This document shows, in pieces, positions 18,573 through 27,275 of a DNA stretch of 41,573 nucleotides; position 1 is the first letter of the stretch; each line of letters begins with the position of its first letter. Origin of the DNA: Candidatus Zixiibacteriota bacterium (GTDB taxonomy: Bacteria; Zixibacteria; MSB-5A5; UBA10806); NCBI GenBank assembly GCA_020348065.1, contig CP070742.1:527893-569465 (forward strand), written 5' to 3'. Position numbers and translations under genes: made by a program. The notes under the pieces were generated by a model that was not told where the DNA came from, did not search any database, and saw nothing but the letters and a program-made list of their open reading frames with translations.

Positions 18573-20966
18573 ATGCGGCTTATTGGCAATTATTTTCACT
18601 TTATTCACGAGTGGTCCATAATTATCTTGCCGAGAAATCAAGGTGATAATATCATTGATTTTATGCGCAAATTAGATTCAAAATATGTTTGGGCGATCGC
18701 TATTTTTGCGACAGCGCTGGCGCTGCGCATAATATATTTTTTGCAGGTCAGATCAAATTACCCCGGTTGGGATACGCCCACCATCGATCCATTATATCAT
18801 GATCTCTGGGCCAAACAGATAGCGTCAGGGAATATTCTCGGTACGGGGCCCTTTTTCAGGGCTCCCCTCTATGCGTATTTTCTCGGCGCAATTTACGCTA
18901 TATTCGGACCTTCGCTGACGGCCGCAAAAATAGTCCAGCATATCATAGGGGCGTTTTCCTGCTCCCTTATTTTTCTTTTCAGCGACCGATATTTCAATAG
19001 AAAAACTGCTATCATATCGGGGCTGATTTCCGCTTTTTACTGGGTTTTCATCTATTTTGAGGACGAACTTTTACTTGATTCCCTCCTAATTCTACTTGCC
19101 GTTATTCTGATCTGGTTATTAGTCAGGGCATTTGAAAAACCGGACTTAAAACGTTTCCTGTTATCCGGAATTATACTCGGACTGGCCGCTATCACCAGGC
19201 CCAACTTTCTGGTAATGTTGCCGGTGGCTGCCATCTGGGTCTTCTACGCATTCAAACTCGATATAAAAGAAAAAATCGTGAGACTCCTGGTTTTAACCGC
19301 CGGATGCGCGGTAATAATTTCCCCTGTGACCATCCGAAACATCCTGGTCGGCGATGACATGGTATTGATAGCGTCGCAGGGCGGTATAAACTTCTATATC
19401 GGCAACAACGAATACGCCACGGGCTCCACGGCGGTGATGCCGGAGTTCGGCCCTACCTGGCAGTACGCCGATTGCGAATACCTTGCAAAGCTCGAAACCG
19501 GAAAGATCGGAAAGGAGATGAAACAATCCGAGGTTTCGGCATTTTACTATAAAAAAGCTCTGGAATTTATATTGAATAAACCGGCGGAATGGATCTATTT
19601 GATGACAAAAAAACTATCATACTTCTGGAATTCATACGAGATTTCAAATAACCAGAACCTTTATTTTTTCAGAAAATTCGCTTCGGTCACCGTTATCCTT
19701 CCGCCCCTTCTATTCATAATTGCGCCCCTGTCCCTGATCGGTCTATGGTATATTTTTTCAAAAGACGCCAAATATCATATTATAGGATTATTCATAATAG
19801 CCTACATGCTCACGGTAATTGGATTTTTCGTCAACGGCAGGTTTCGGTTACCAGTCTTGCCCTTTTTAATAATCCTATCGGTATATACCGTTTTTCGAAC
19901 CGTTGATTATTTTAGGGCTAAAAAAATTAAAAAACTGATCTATACGATTATCGCGCTGGCGATATTGATGCCTCTATGCAATATCGATCTCTTCAATATA
20001 ACGCATTCCAGTTTCGCCATGTCTCATTTCTCACTGGGCAATGTTTACCTTAAAAAAGGTCTAAAACAGAAAGCCCTGGACGAGTATGCCCGCGCTCTGG
20101 AACTGGAAAAATGCGTGCCCTCCGCACACCTGAATAGTGGCATAATATATTTCGGCGAAAATGATTTCGCGGAAGCCAGGAGGGAATTCGTCCTGGAGCT
20201 TTCTTCCTGTTACCGGTCCGCTCAGGCGCATAATAATCTCTCGGTTTTGGATAGACTCTCGGGAGAATTTCAATCCGCCCTGGCGCATGCCGAAGAGGCG
20301 ATATCTCAGTCTCCTCAATATCTGGAGGCCTACATTAATAAGATCCTCGCCCTGCGCAGGCTCGGAGAAAATCAAGAGGCGTTTAACACCGCCAAAAATC
20401 TCACTGTCAATTTCCCCGATTATCTGCCCGGGCATTACTTCCTGGGCAAGTTTCTGAATGAACAGGGTAATATCATAGAAGCATCAAATGAATTCAGATT
20501 CATTATCGGACGGGGGGAACAGAACATCATTGAACGATACGACCTGTCGACCATTTATTCATCCCAGACAGAATACGGATATAAACCGCACAGAATGCCG
20601 GGAATGGCCTATTATGAGTTGGGCAATATCTTTGTAAGCAGGGGCGAAATCGATTCCGCCTTAACATACTTTCGCCGCGCTACCGAGATACTCGCGGAAT
20701 ATCCCGACGCCTGGACTAATCTGGCTCTGGCATATGACCATAAGAAGATGTACGGGGACGCCTTGAGCGCCTTTAAGAGATCGCTGGATCTGAATCCCGA
20801 AAATCCCTTTACGCTATACAATCTGGGATTGACTCTCGGCAAATTGGGGCTCTTCCAGGAAGCGGTCGAGGTTTTTCGAATAGCAATCGATATAAAACCG
20901 GATTTCCCGGAGGCGATCGAAAAACTCCGAATTACGGAATCGATCCTGGAATCCTCAGGCAATTAG
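18573..20966 (+). CDS. GT39-like membrane glycosyltransferase fused to TPR repeats
   Basis: This 797-residue protein is one of only three clear plus-strand genes. Residues about 37-465 hold about ten hydrophobic segments, with a first-loop acidic motif (YPGWDTPTIDPLYHD) and FFRAPLYAYFLGAIYAIFG. This is the layout of PMT/ArnT-type (GT39/GT83) polyprenyl-phosphate sugar transferases. Residues about 475-795 are TPRs, for example AHLNSGIIYFGENDFAEARR and LGLTLGKLGLFQEAVEVF. The enzyme half would transfer a lipid-linked sugar to a protein or glycan outside the membrane, and the TPR half could recruit substrate (inference). The start at 18573 follows a GAAG. An internal ATG at 18663 lies just before the first membrane segment and is a good alternative. 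The 3' end overlaps the convergent GT9 gene by 12 bases. Confidence 0.88.
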   Translation: MRLIGNYFHFIHEWSIIILPRNQGDNIIDFMRKLDSKYVWAIAIFATALALRIIYFLQVRSNYPGWDTPTIDPLYHDLWAKQIASGNILGTGPFFRAPLYAYFLGAIYAIFGPSLTAAKIVQHIIGAFSCSLIFLFSDRYFNRKTAIISGLISAFYWVFIYFEDELLLDSLLILLAVILIWLLVRAFEKPDLKRFLLSGIILGLAAITRPNFLVMLPVAAIWVFYAFKLDIKEKIVRLLVLTAGCAVIISPVTIRNILVGDDMVLIASQGGINFYIGNNEYATGSTAVMPEFGPTWQYADCEYLAKLETGKIGKEMKQSEVSAFYYKKALEFILNKPAEWIYLMTKKLSYFWNSYEISNNQNLYFFRKFASVTVILPPLLFIIAPLSLIGLWYIFSKDAKYHIIGLFIIAYMLTVIGFFVNGRFRLPVLPFLIILSVYTVFRTVDYFRAKKIKKLIYTIIALAILMPLCNIDLFNITHSSFAMSHFSLGNVYLKKGLKQKALDEYARALELEKCVPSAHLNSGIIYFGENDFAEARREFVLELSSCYRSAQAHNNLSVLDRLSGEFQSALAHAEEAISQSPQYLEAYINKILALRRLGENQEAFNTAKNLTVNFPDYLPGHYFLGKFLNEQGNIIEASNEFRFIIGRGEQNIIERYDLSTIYSSQTEYGYKPHRMPGMAYYELGNIFVSRGEIDSALTYFRRATEILAEYPDAWTNLALAYDHKKMYGDALSAFKRSLDLNPENPFTLYNLGLTLGKLGLFQEAVEVFRIAIDIKPDFPEAIEKLRITESILESSGN

Positions 20967-21953
20967 AGGTCTGGCCGCCTTAATGACTTTTTCCGGCAAT
21001 AAATCCATCATGCACCTGAAATGCCTCTGCGGGCACTTTTTTGAACCATGCCTGGAACAGGGACGGCAATATAATTTGCCGTTATCCACGACTCTTGTTT
21101 TCTCGGAATAAGGCGAGAATCCGAATTCCGGAATGGTGGGCCCAAAAATGGCGACTACCGGCGTCTCCACCGCCGCCGCCATATGCGCCGGGGCGGAATC
21201 GTTAGTAAATGTGATTCGGGATCTTGAAATAATACCGGCTGAAACAAGCAGGTCGGTTTTCCCGGTTAAATCGAATGGTTTATGTCGGGAGTTATTTACA
21301 ACAGATTTCGAGACTTCGATGTCATCGGCGCCGCCTAACAGGATTACCTCCAGACCGAATTCCTCTTTAACCAGATCGATTAGCTCGGCGAAATGCGGAT
21401 AACGTTTCGTGGCCCATACCGACCCCGGCGCTACCACCGCGAAACTGTTGCGTATGCCGCTATCTGAAAGCAGCTTATCTGTTTTTTTTCGGGCCTTATC
21501 CATAATGAAAATGCGAGGACGATATTTCCCCGCCTCAGCCACACCCGTCAGATCAAGGCATCTTAAAACCTCATGTCTGTTTTCATGATAAGGTTTTTTC
21601 TCGGTATACAGGAATCTGAAGCCGCTCGATCCGAAACCTGTCCTCCTCTTTATCCCCGCCAGATAGGCGATCAAAGCGGATCTCAGATATCGCTGAATTA
21701 TAACCGCCCAATCGTAATCCCTTATAAGCCTGGAAATCCTGATTATCCCTTTTAGCCCTCTTTCGTTTCCGTACTTATTATATATAAGTATATCATCTAT
21801 ATGAGGATTATCTTTCAATAACGGATAGGATTCGGGCCGGATAACCGCCGCCAGGAAACATCCCGGCGCCATATCTTTCAGAGCTTCAAAAACCGGCGTC
21901 GCAAGAATCACGTCTCCGGGGAATGCCGTCTGGATCACAATTATCTTTTTCAT
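20955..21953 (-). CDS. Glycosyltransferase family 9 (heptosyltransferase-like) protein
   Basis: This 332-residue protein has both halves of a GT9 GT-B fold. The N-terminal loop is FPGDVILATP (11-20). The nucleotide-sugar part contains APGSVWATKRYP (175-186), VILLGGADD (203-211) and NDSAPAHMAA (251-260). This matches ADP-heptose:LPS heptosyltransferases (WaaF/RfaF-like), which build the LPS inner core on the cytoplasmic side of the inner membrane. A cysteine cluster near the C-terminus (CRPC, then two more Cys) is also common in the family. The exact sugar cannot be told from sequence. The ATG directly follows the TAG of murJ (TAGATG), so the two genes are almost certainly cotranscribed and probably coupled. 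Confidence 0.9.
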   Translation of the reverse strand: MKKIIVIQTAFPGDVILATPVFEALKDMAPGCFLAAVIRPESYPLLKDNPHIDDILIYNKYGNERGLKGIIRISRLIRDYDWAVIIQRYLRSALIAYLAGIKRRTGFGSSGFRFLYTEKKPYHENRHEVLRCLDLTGVAEAGKYRPRIFIMDKARKKTDKLLSDSGIRNSFAVVAPGSVWATKRYPHFAELIDLVKEEFGLEVILLGGADDIEVSKSVVNNSRHKPFDLTGKTDLLVSAGIISRSRITFTNDSAPAHMAAAVETPVVAIFGPTIPEFGFSPYSEKTRVVDNGKLYCRPCSRHGSKKCPQRHFRCMMDLLPEKVIKAARPLIA

Positions 21954-23510
21954 CTATTTGAACAGATTTTTCAGTTGCTCCAGTTCGTCGATTTTTAAAA
22001 GCGCGCAGATAATAAGATATATTGATCCCGCGATCAAGCCGGCGATAACCGTCGCCAAAACGGCCTGACTGAACGCGATTTCAGTCCCCTCACCCAGAAT
22101 AAACCTGGAAACCATAAGCGCTATGAGCCCGGCTATGAATGACACCATCAGAATCTTCAGGAAATACCTTAGAAGCCCGAAACTGTCCGGCGGCGGCGCT
22201 TTTCTATGAGAGTGAAAACTCAAAAAAGAAAAATTTACAATAGCGGATATCGAGGTCGCCAGCGCCAGCCCGGCAAATCCAAAAGGCCTGATAAAAATCA
22301 GACTTAAGACAATATTAACGGCAACGGCGAGAATTGATATTTTTACCGGAGTTCTGGTGTCTTTGAAGGCGTAAAAAACCTGCGCCGTGACCCTGACCAA
22401 TCCGAAAAAGACTAAACCGATCGCGTAAGCTCGAAGCGCCAGGGCTACATTTACGGTATCGTCCCAGGTGAAATTCCCTCGCTGATAAACAGTCGAGACA
22501 ATGGCCTCCGCCGCGCCGATTAAAAATGCAGCCGAAGGCAGCAGCAAAAATATCACCATCCTTGATGAGAACCTTTGCGCGGAGGCCGCTCCCTTGATAT
22601 CTCCCGAAGCGACCAATCCCGAAATTTCCGGAAGAGATACCGCGGCCAACGCCACACCGAATATGCCGAGCGGAAGATGCATGAGCCGCAAGGCATAATA
22701 CAGGCTCGATATGCTCCCGACATCCAGATAAGAAGCTATTATCGTTGCCACCACAACGTTTATTTGCCAGGCCGCCACACCGAGAGCGGCCGGTAACATA
22801 AGCTTGAATATTTTCCGGACCGCTTCGTTCCTAAAATCCAACCTGAATTCATACCGATATCCGTTTCTCAGAAGCTGGGGAATCTGTATGATGAATTGCC
22901 CCCCTCCCCCAATTACCGCACCAAATCCCAGACCCAGAATCGGAGGATTAAAATACCTGGTCAGATACAGCGCGGACAGGATCATTACGACGTTGAACAG
23001 CGCCGGGGCAAGAGCCGGTATCCCGAACCGCCCGATGGAATTCAGCGTTCCCATACTTACCGCCGCGAAGGCGATAAGCAGTATAAAAGGAAACATTATC
23101 TGCGTGAGTCTCACCGTTAACGCCATTTGCGCGGCGTCATCCCCGAATCCCGAAACGTAATATTTAACATAATACGGCGCCAGCAATATCGCCAGGACTA
23201 CTAATAGACCCAGCACAACCAAAATAATCGAAAAAACCGAGGATGTAACAAGAAAGGCTTTCTGCACCCCTTCCTTTTTCAGCTTTTCGGTAAAAACAGG
23301 CACATAGGCGGCAGATAGAGCCCCTTCGGCAAAGAGATCCCGAAGCAGGTTGGGAATCCGGAAGGCGGCGACAAAAGCGTCCATGTTGCCGGCGGCTCCG
23401 AACACCGCCGCAAAAGAAACCTCCCGCAGAAGCCCCAGTATTCTCGAGACAATGGTGGCCAGCGAAAAGCGGCCGGTGCTTTTCAAGAATGTTTTTTTTT
23501 CAGTTGACAA
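21954..23510 (-). CDS. murJ: MurJ/MviN lipid II flippase
   Basis: This 518-residue polytopic membrane protein has the length and pattern of about 14 helices expected of MurJ, which flips lipid II across the inner membrane for peptidoglycan synthesis. The signature near the N-terminus is visible: SRILGLLREVSFAAVFGA, then MDAFVAAFRIPNLLRDLFAE and GALSAAYVPVF. The chosen start is TTG (23508-23510), because the protein then begins a few residues before the conserved first helix and no nearby ATG fits. No clear ribosome binding site is seen. The start codon lies within the -35 region of the divergent rpsT promoter, so expression of the two genes may interfere. Confidence 0.93.
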   Translation of the reverse strand: MSTEKKTFLKSTGRFSLATIVSRILGLLREVSFAAVFGAAGNMDAFVAAFRIPNLLRDLFAEGALSAAYVPVFTEKLKKEGVQKAFLVTSSVFSIILVVLGLLVVLAILLAPYYVKYYVSGFGDDAAQMALTVRLTQIMFPFILLIAFAAVSMGTLNSIGRFGIPALAPALFNVVMILSALYLTRYFNPPILGLGFGAVIGGGGQFIIQIPQLLRNGYRYEFRLDFRNEAVRKIFKLMLPAALGVAAWQINVVVATIIASYLDVGSISSLYYALRLMHLPLGIFGVALAAVSLPEISGLVASGDIKGAASAQRFSSRMVIFLLLPSAAFLIGAAEAIVSTVYQRGNFTWDDTVNVALALRAYAIGLVFFGLVRVTAQVFYAFKDTRTPVKISILAVAVNIVLSLIFIRPFGFAGLALATSISAIVNFSFLSFHSHRKAPPPDSFGLLRYFLKILMVSFIAGLIALMVSRFILGEGTEIAFSQAVLATVIAGLIAGSIYLIICALLKIDELEQLKNLFK

Positions 23511-23531
23511 TATGTTTTCGTTTCTTATATT
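23504..23531 (+). promoter_or_regulatory. Sigma-70-type promoter of rpsT
   Basis: TTGACA (23504-23509) is followed after 16 bases by TATATT (23526-23531). The predicted start is near 23538, about 30 bases before the TTG start of rpsT. It overlaps the start codon of the divergent murJ. Confidence 0.65.
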
Positions 23532-23568
23532 CTGCTTTCGATTTTAATTTAAAGTTAAGGAGATCTAA

Positions 23569-23817
23569 TTGCCTACGCACAGATCGGCGGAAAAAAGGAT
23601 GAAAACTGCGGAAAAAGCCAGGCAGAGAAACCGCAGGACTAAATCTCTCATTCGAGGCGCCGCAAAGGAACTCAGCGTCGAAAAAGATGCCGCCAAAAAA
23701 TCTGAAAAACTTAAAAAAGTTTCTTCTATACTGGACAAAGCGGCGGGTAAAAATGTTATTCATAAAAATAAGGCCGCCAGAACCAAATCCAGACTTTCCA
23801 AGACCATAAAAAAATAG
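23569..23817 (+). CDS. rpsT: 30S ribosomal protein S20
   Basis: This 82-residue basic protein matches S20 in length and pattern: PTHRSAEKRMKTAEKARQRN at the start, KSLIRGAAKEL in the middle, and a C-terminal NKAARTKSRLSK. S20 binds 16S rRNA and helps early assembly of the 30S subunit. The start codon is TTG (23569-23571), preceded by AAGGAGA at ideal spacing. A non-AUG start is well known for rpsT in other bacteria and supports autoregulation at translation (family knowledge, not shown here). It is monocistronic, with its own promoter and a terminator about 20 bases after the stop. Confidence 0.95.
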   Translation: MPTHRSAEKRMKTAEKARQRNRRTKSLIRGAAKELSVEKDAAKKSEKLKKVSSILDKAAGKNVIHKNKAARTKSRLSKTIKK

Positions 23818-23836
23818 ACACATCCTATGTTTTTAC

Positions 23837-23864
23837 GGCGCCCTAAAGGGCGCCATTGTTTTTT
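23837..23864 (+). terminator. Intrinsic terminator of rpsT
   Basis: GGCGCCCT pairs with AGGGCGCC (23837-23854) and is followed by ATTGTTTTTT. The gap from here to 24062 holds no supported gene. Confidence 0.85.
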
Positions 23865-24062
23865 AAGACGTCTACAATATCCCCGGGCATTAATCCGGAT
23901 GCATAATTCCGCGCTCTGCGCAGAGATCAGTTCCGGCGGTTTCGAATATTTCAAAAGGTACTGAACATTTTCCATACGGATCGAATTTTATAGTCTATGC
24001 AGCTTTGATTCAAGCGAATATTTCGGCTATATGAGGTACATTGGCTGCGCAATTTAACACAT

Positions 24063-24095
24063 TAAAAAAATCTCCCCCGGCCTTTGCCGAGGGAG
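24063..24095 (-). terminator. Intrinsic terminator of the KamA-family gene
   Basis: On the minus strand CTCCCTCGGC pairs with GCCGGGGGAG with one mismatch and a short loop, followed by ATTTTTTT. It lies about 30 bases after the stop codon at 24124. Confidence 0.8.
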
Positions 24096-24123
24096 TCGAT
24101 CCCTGCTTCTCTTTGTCGGGAAT

Positions 24124-25260
24124 TTATAATTCAGCCCGATGCTGACGCAGTATGGTATGATCCTTAACGGGATGGCCTATTTTGCGAAGGTCATCCAGCC
24201 AGTAGGCACTGTCATCCCTGGCAAAAGCCATAAAGCGCGATTCGTCGCGCGGATCCCGGGCGCGGTGATATTTCAGGTAAATCCGCTTATCTGTCAGGCC
24301 GACAATCTCAATTTTTCCGGTGGCGTGAGACATTACATATTTGGCCCTTTTAGCCAAACCGCTCACGGTCCTTTTGGCTTTTTCCAGCTTAATGTAAGCC
24401 TCGACCACAGGCACTGCGAATATCCTGTTGCCCGCTGTCGGACGACACTGGAAGAAATAATAAGGCGGAATCCCGATATGGGAGAGCTTGCTCATCAATT
24501 CCGCTAAGACCTCAGGATCATCATTTATTCCGCGCAATATGGGGGTTTGATTGGCTACCTGCGCGCCGGCCTTCAACAAAATATCGACAGCCTGAGCGGC
24601 TTCGTCGGTCAGCTCCCTGGGATGATTGAACTGGACCATAAAATAAATTCGTCTCTTTGTGGTACTGTATTGCGAAATAATATCCCGCAGGTGTCGATCT
24701 TCGATAATTTTCACGGGGTTAAACGCCGGAATTTTCGTGCCGATCCTGATAATCTTCACGTGCTCGATTTTACGAATCGCTCCGATAATCTTTCCGATTT
24801 TTCTGGATGATAAAACAAGAGGATCGCCGCCGGTTAAAAGCACATTGCTGATCTGCGGATTTTCTCTTACATAATCCAGCGCTCCGGAAATATCCCTTGA
24901 AAACTCGTCATTATCCTCATGGAATATCCTCTTGCGGAAACAGAAACGGCAATATCCTCCGCATACTTCATTCACGAGGATTACCACGGTACGCGGGTAT
25001 TTATGCTGACATCCCGGAGCCACATAATTGGCCGCCTCATTGCTGGCATCCAATTCTCCCCAGTCCTGCAATTCCCGGATATCCGGAATAATAATTTTCC
25101 TGATAGGATCGTCGGGATCGTTCCAATTAATTAAGGAAAGATAATAGTCATTGGCACGAAAAGAAAAGTGCTTTAGCACCTCTTCCAGTCTTTTTCTCTC
25201 TTGCTCCGGGATCTCCGAAATCTTACCGATTTTGGTAATATACTTTGCTCCCATAGGCAC
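24124..25260 (-). CDS. KamA-family radical SAM enzyme (lysine 2,3-aminomutase-like)
   Basis: This 378-residue protein carries the radical SAM cysteines C100, C104 and C107 in VNEVCGGYCRFCFRKR. The downstream LLTGGDPLVLSSRKI is the GGDP motif that contacts SAM in lysine aminomutases. HATGKIEIVG near the C-terminus sits where the family has its PLP-binding Lys (PGGGGK in classical enzymes). KamA enzymes interconvert alpha- and beta-lysine, and EpmB relatives act on elongation factor P lysine. It is shorter than clostridial KamA (about 416) and no EpmA or efp is nearby, so the substrate is open. The start is GTG (25258-25260) preceded by GGAAGG; an in-frame ATG two codons later is possible. Confidence 0.87.
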   Translation of the reverse strand: MPMGAKYITKIGKISEIPEQERKRLEEVLKHFSFRANDYYLSLINWNDPDDPIRKIIIPDIRELQDWGELDASNEAANYVAPGCQHKYPRTVVILVNEVCGGYCRFCFRKRIFHEDNDEFSRDISGALDYVRENPQISNVLLTGGDPLVLSSRKIGKIIGAIRKIEHVKIIRIGTKIPAFNPVKIIEDRHLRDIISQYSTTKRRIYFMVQFNHPRELTDEAAQAVDILLKAGAQVANQTPILRGINDDPEVLAELMSKLSHIGIPPYYFFQCRPTAGNRIFAVPVVEAYIKLEKAKRTVSGLAKRAKYVMSHATGKIEIVGLTDKRIYLKYHRARDPRDESRFMAFARDDSAYWLDDLRKIGHPVKDHTILRQHRAEL

Positions 25261-25417
25261 CTACCTTCCCAATAATTACTCTTAAATATACAAAATTAAA
25301 TTCTTAGGTCAAGCCCTCTGTAATAATTTCTTTTTTAAATACCGGCTATCCGGATGAAAACAAGCAAATTACGGTCATATTTTTTTTAATTTTTTTTGCA
25401 AAAAGCGATTATTTTTG

Positions 25418-25447
25418 TTGAATTTTTACGGTTTAATCTCCTACAAT
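25418..25447 (+). promoter_or_regulatory. Probable promoter of the SWIB-domain gene
   Basis: TTGAAT (25418-25423) is followed after 18 bases by TACAAT (25442-25447). A start near 25454 gives a leader of about 100 bases. Confidence 0.45.
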
Positions 25448-25553
25448 CTATCCTTGATGACATCAAATTACGAATCAAAGGAGAGCCCGAAAATAACAAA
25501 TCAATCTAACAGCAATAAAAAAAAGGCTGAAACCACATTTAAAGGAGGGCAGT

Positions 25554-26030
25554 ATGCCTGCAAAAAAGAAGGCGGCCAAGAGAAAAACCAAGAAGAAAAC
25601 AGCCAAGAAAAAAACCGCCAAGAGGAAAGTAGCTAAGAAGAAAACCGCCAGGAAGAAAACCGCTAAGAGGAAAGTAGCTAAGAAGAAGGCCAAGAAAAAA
25701 ACCGCCAAGAAAAAAGTAGCCAAGAAAAAAACCGCTAAGAAAAAAGTAGCCAAGAAGAAGGCCAAGAAAAAAGCGAAGCGCAAACCAAATCCGGCGTTTA
25801 TGAGGCCGATGACAGCCAGCCCGGCATTACAGGCCGTGGTGGGCAGCCGACCGCTTCCCAGAACTCAGGTCACCAAGAAACTCTGGGATTACATCAAAAA
25901 GAACAGGCTGCAGGATAACATAAACAGAAGGATGATAAACGCCGACGCATTGCTCAGACCGGTCTTCGGCGGCAAGGGCAAAGTCAGTATGTTCGAGATG
26001 ACCAAGCTTGTTTCCAAACATCTTTCCTGA
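25554..26030 (+). CDS. SWIB/MDM2-domain protein with histone-H1-like lysine-rich N-terminus
   Basis: This is a 158-residue, very basic protein. Residues 1-78 are degenerate Lys/Ala repeats (KKTAKKK, KRKVAKKK), as in eukaryotic histone H1 tails and bacterial Hc1/AlgP-like proteins. They should bind DNA without sequence preference. Residues about 83-158 form a SWIB domain (TASPALQAVVG, TKKLWDYIKKNRLQD, LRPVFGGKGKVSMFEMTKLV). In bacteria such as chlamydiae SWIB occurs alone or fused to topoisomerase. The combination suggests a nucleoid-associated protein (inference). AAAGGAGGG precedes the ATG. A bidirectional terminator follows. The start MPAKKK is shared with the 49-residue protein at 35491-35640. 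Confidence 0.9.
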   Translation: MPAKKKAAKRKTKKKTAKKKTAKRKVAKKKTARKKTAKRKVAKKKAKKKTAKKKVAKKKTAKKKVAKKKAKKKAKRKPNPAFMRPMTASPALQAVVGSRPLPRTQVTKKLWDYIKKNRLQDNINRRMINADALLRPVFGGKGKVSMFEMTKLVSKHLS

Positions 26031-26050
26031 TAGTCCTGCTGGACTCTCTT

Positions 26051-26088
26051 AAAAAAAAGCCCCTTCATATGAGAAGGGGCTTTTTTTT
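26051..26088. terminator. Bidirectional intrinsic terminator between convergent genes
   Basis: AAAAAAAGCCCCTTC pairs with GAAGGGGCTTTTTTT around a 6-base loop. A-run and T-run on either side let it stop transcription from the SWIB gene (plus) and the DUF362 gene (minus). Confidence 0.9.
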
Positions 26089-26104
26089 ATCAACGAGCTT
26101 TCAA

Positions 26105-27226
26105 TCAGCCTATAATTTTCGCCAATCGGCTTTTATTGAGAAAAACCGCGTTTTCAGGACAAAGCTCATGGCAACACATGCATTTAATGCACTTTTCGTA
26201 GTCGATTCTCATGTTTTCGCCCCTTATGAAAATCGCCTCCTGAGGGCAATTATCCTTGCATATCTCGCACATGGTGCAGTCATCGTCATTCATAGCGGGA
26301 CGTACCCAGACATATGGCTCCAGCGTTTTCACTAAAATCGAGGGTACCAAATTAAGGTAAAAATTGCCTGGCATTTTGAAGCTATCGATCGAACCCGTTT
26401 TAAAAGCGGGGCCGGATTTTTCGATGTGAGAGGATTCCGCTATCCCCAATCCGCAGCCCGCGGCGATCTCGGTCGGCCATACCCTGCGCTTTTTCTTGCA
26501 GATAAGCGCCATGACCGAGCTATCCATGGCCACGGCGTCCTCCGATGCGAAAAGAAATCCAAGCCATCTGGGATTGCCCGATGCCGGTCCGTCGCCCTCC
26601 AATGCCAGCCCGCCGTCCATTATGTGAAGCCCCGGTTTCACAATGGAAAAAACGTCCACTATGACTTCGGAAAACGATCTGGCATCCGGATGCTTTTTAT
26701 GATAATCAGATTTTTTTATTCCCGGAACAAAACCATAACTGTTTTTAATAGCCCCCGTAAAATTCGTCAAAACGTGCGTCTTTAATTTTGGCAAGGATAT
26801 GACAAAATCCACGTCGAAAGCGTATCGCGAAATATGATAGGTGCGGTCTCTAATCGTAATCCTCTTTATATCCCCCTGCTCGAATCCCACCAGAACGGCG
26901 CCCGTCAACTCCGCAATCCCGGTCATGCCGGTATTATCCCATACCCTTTTCAGCCCTTTCTCAACTCCGCCGGGAGAATCGCCTATCAAGACCTTTGCCC
27001 CTATATTTTCGCATTCCCGGGCAACAACGCGAACCAGCCCGGGGTGTGTGGTAATTGCCCTGTCGGGAGTTCTGGCCGAAAGAAGATTGGGATTAAGAAG
27101 AACCGTCATCCCCGGTTTGACAAATCGCCTGAACCCCCCCAGCGGTTCCATCAGAGATAAAACCGCCCCCGAAAGCTTTTCGAAATCATATGAATCTATA
27201 AGAACCGAGTTAACTAAACTGCTCAA
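26105..27226 (-). CDS. DUF362 protein with C-terminal double 4Fe-4S ferredoxin domain
   Basis: In this 373-residue protein, residues about 40-290 match the DUF362 pattern: VLLNPNLLSARTPDRAITTHP, GDSPGG, VISLPKLKTHVLTNFTGAIKN, and IMDGGLALEGDGP. Residues about 312-362 hold two CxxCxxC-x3-CP clusters (CTMCEICKDNCP, CIKCMCCHELCP), which bind two 4Fe-4S centres. DUF362 proteins have no well-settled biochemical role. The ferredoxin part suggests electron transfer. The gene follows the CorC-like gene by 49 bases on the same strand and is probably the last gene of the run that starts further upstream. Confidence 0.88.
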   Translation of the reverse strand: MSSLVNSVLIDSYDFEKLSGAVLSLMEPLGGFRRFVKPGMTVLLNPNLLSARTPDRAITTHPGLVRVVARECENIGAKVLIGDSPGGVEKGLKRVWDNTGMTGIAELTGAVLVGFEQGDIKRITIRDRTYHISRYAFDVDFVISLPKLKTHVLTNFTGAIKNSYGFVPGIKKSDYHKKHPDARSFSEVIVDVFSIVKPGLHIMDGGLALEGDGPASGNPRWLGFLFASEDAVAMDSSVMALICKKKRRVWPTEIAAGCGLGIAESSHIEKSGPAFKTGSIDSFKMPGNFYLNLVPSILVKTLEPYVWVRPAMNDDDCTMCEICKDNCPQEAIFIRGENMRIDYEKCIKCMCCHELCPENAVFLNKSRLAKIIG

Positions 27227-27275
27227 TTTCGTTCCCGGCGAATCATTGCTGCCATTGGAATTAAGAGGTTATAAA

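Noticed and set aside
23760-23975. Small minus-strand gene of 71 codons after rpsT
   Set aside because: It overlaps the rpsT terminator and coding end, has no ribosome binding site and no recognisable pattern.
25151-25172. Second sigma-54 promoter (TTGGCACG on the plus strand)
   Set aside because: The GC element is not ten bases after the GG, and the site lies inside the KamA-family gene facing away from its direction.
25475-25783. Hydrophobic LAVFFLA-repeat frame on the minus strand
   Set aside because: It is the complement of the lysine-rich tail of the SWIB gene; Lys codons read backwards give Phe/Leu. It has no ribosome binding site or family match.
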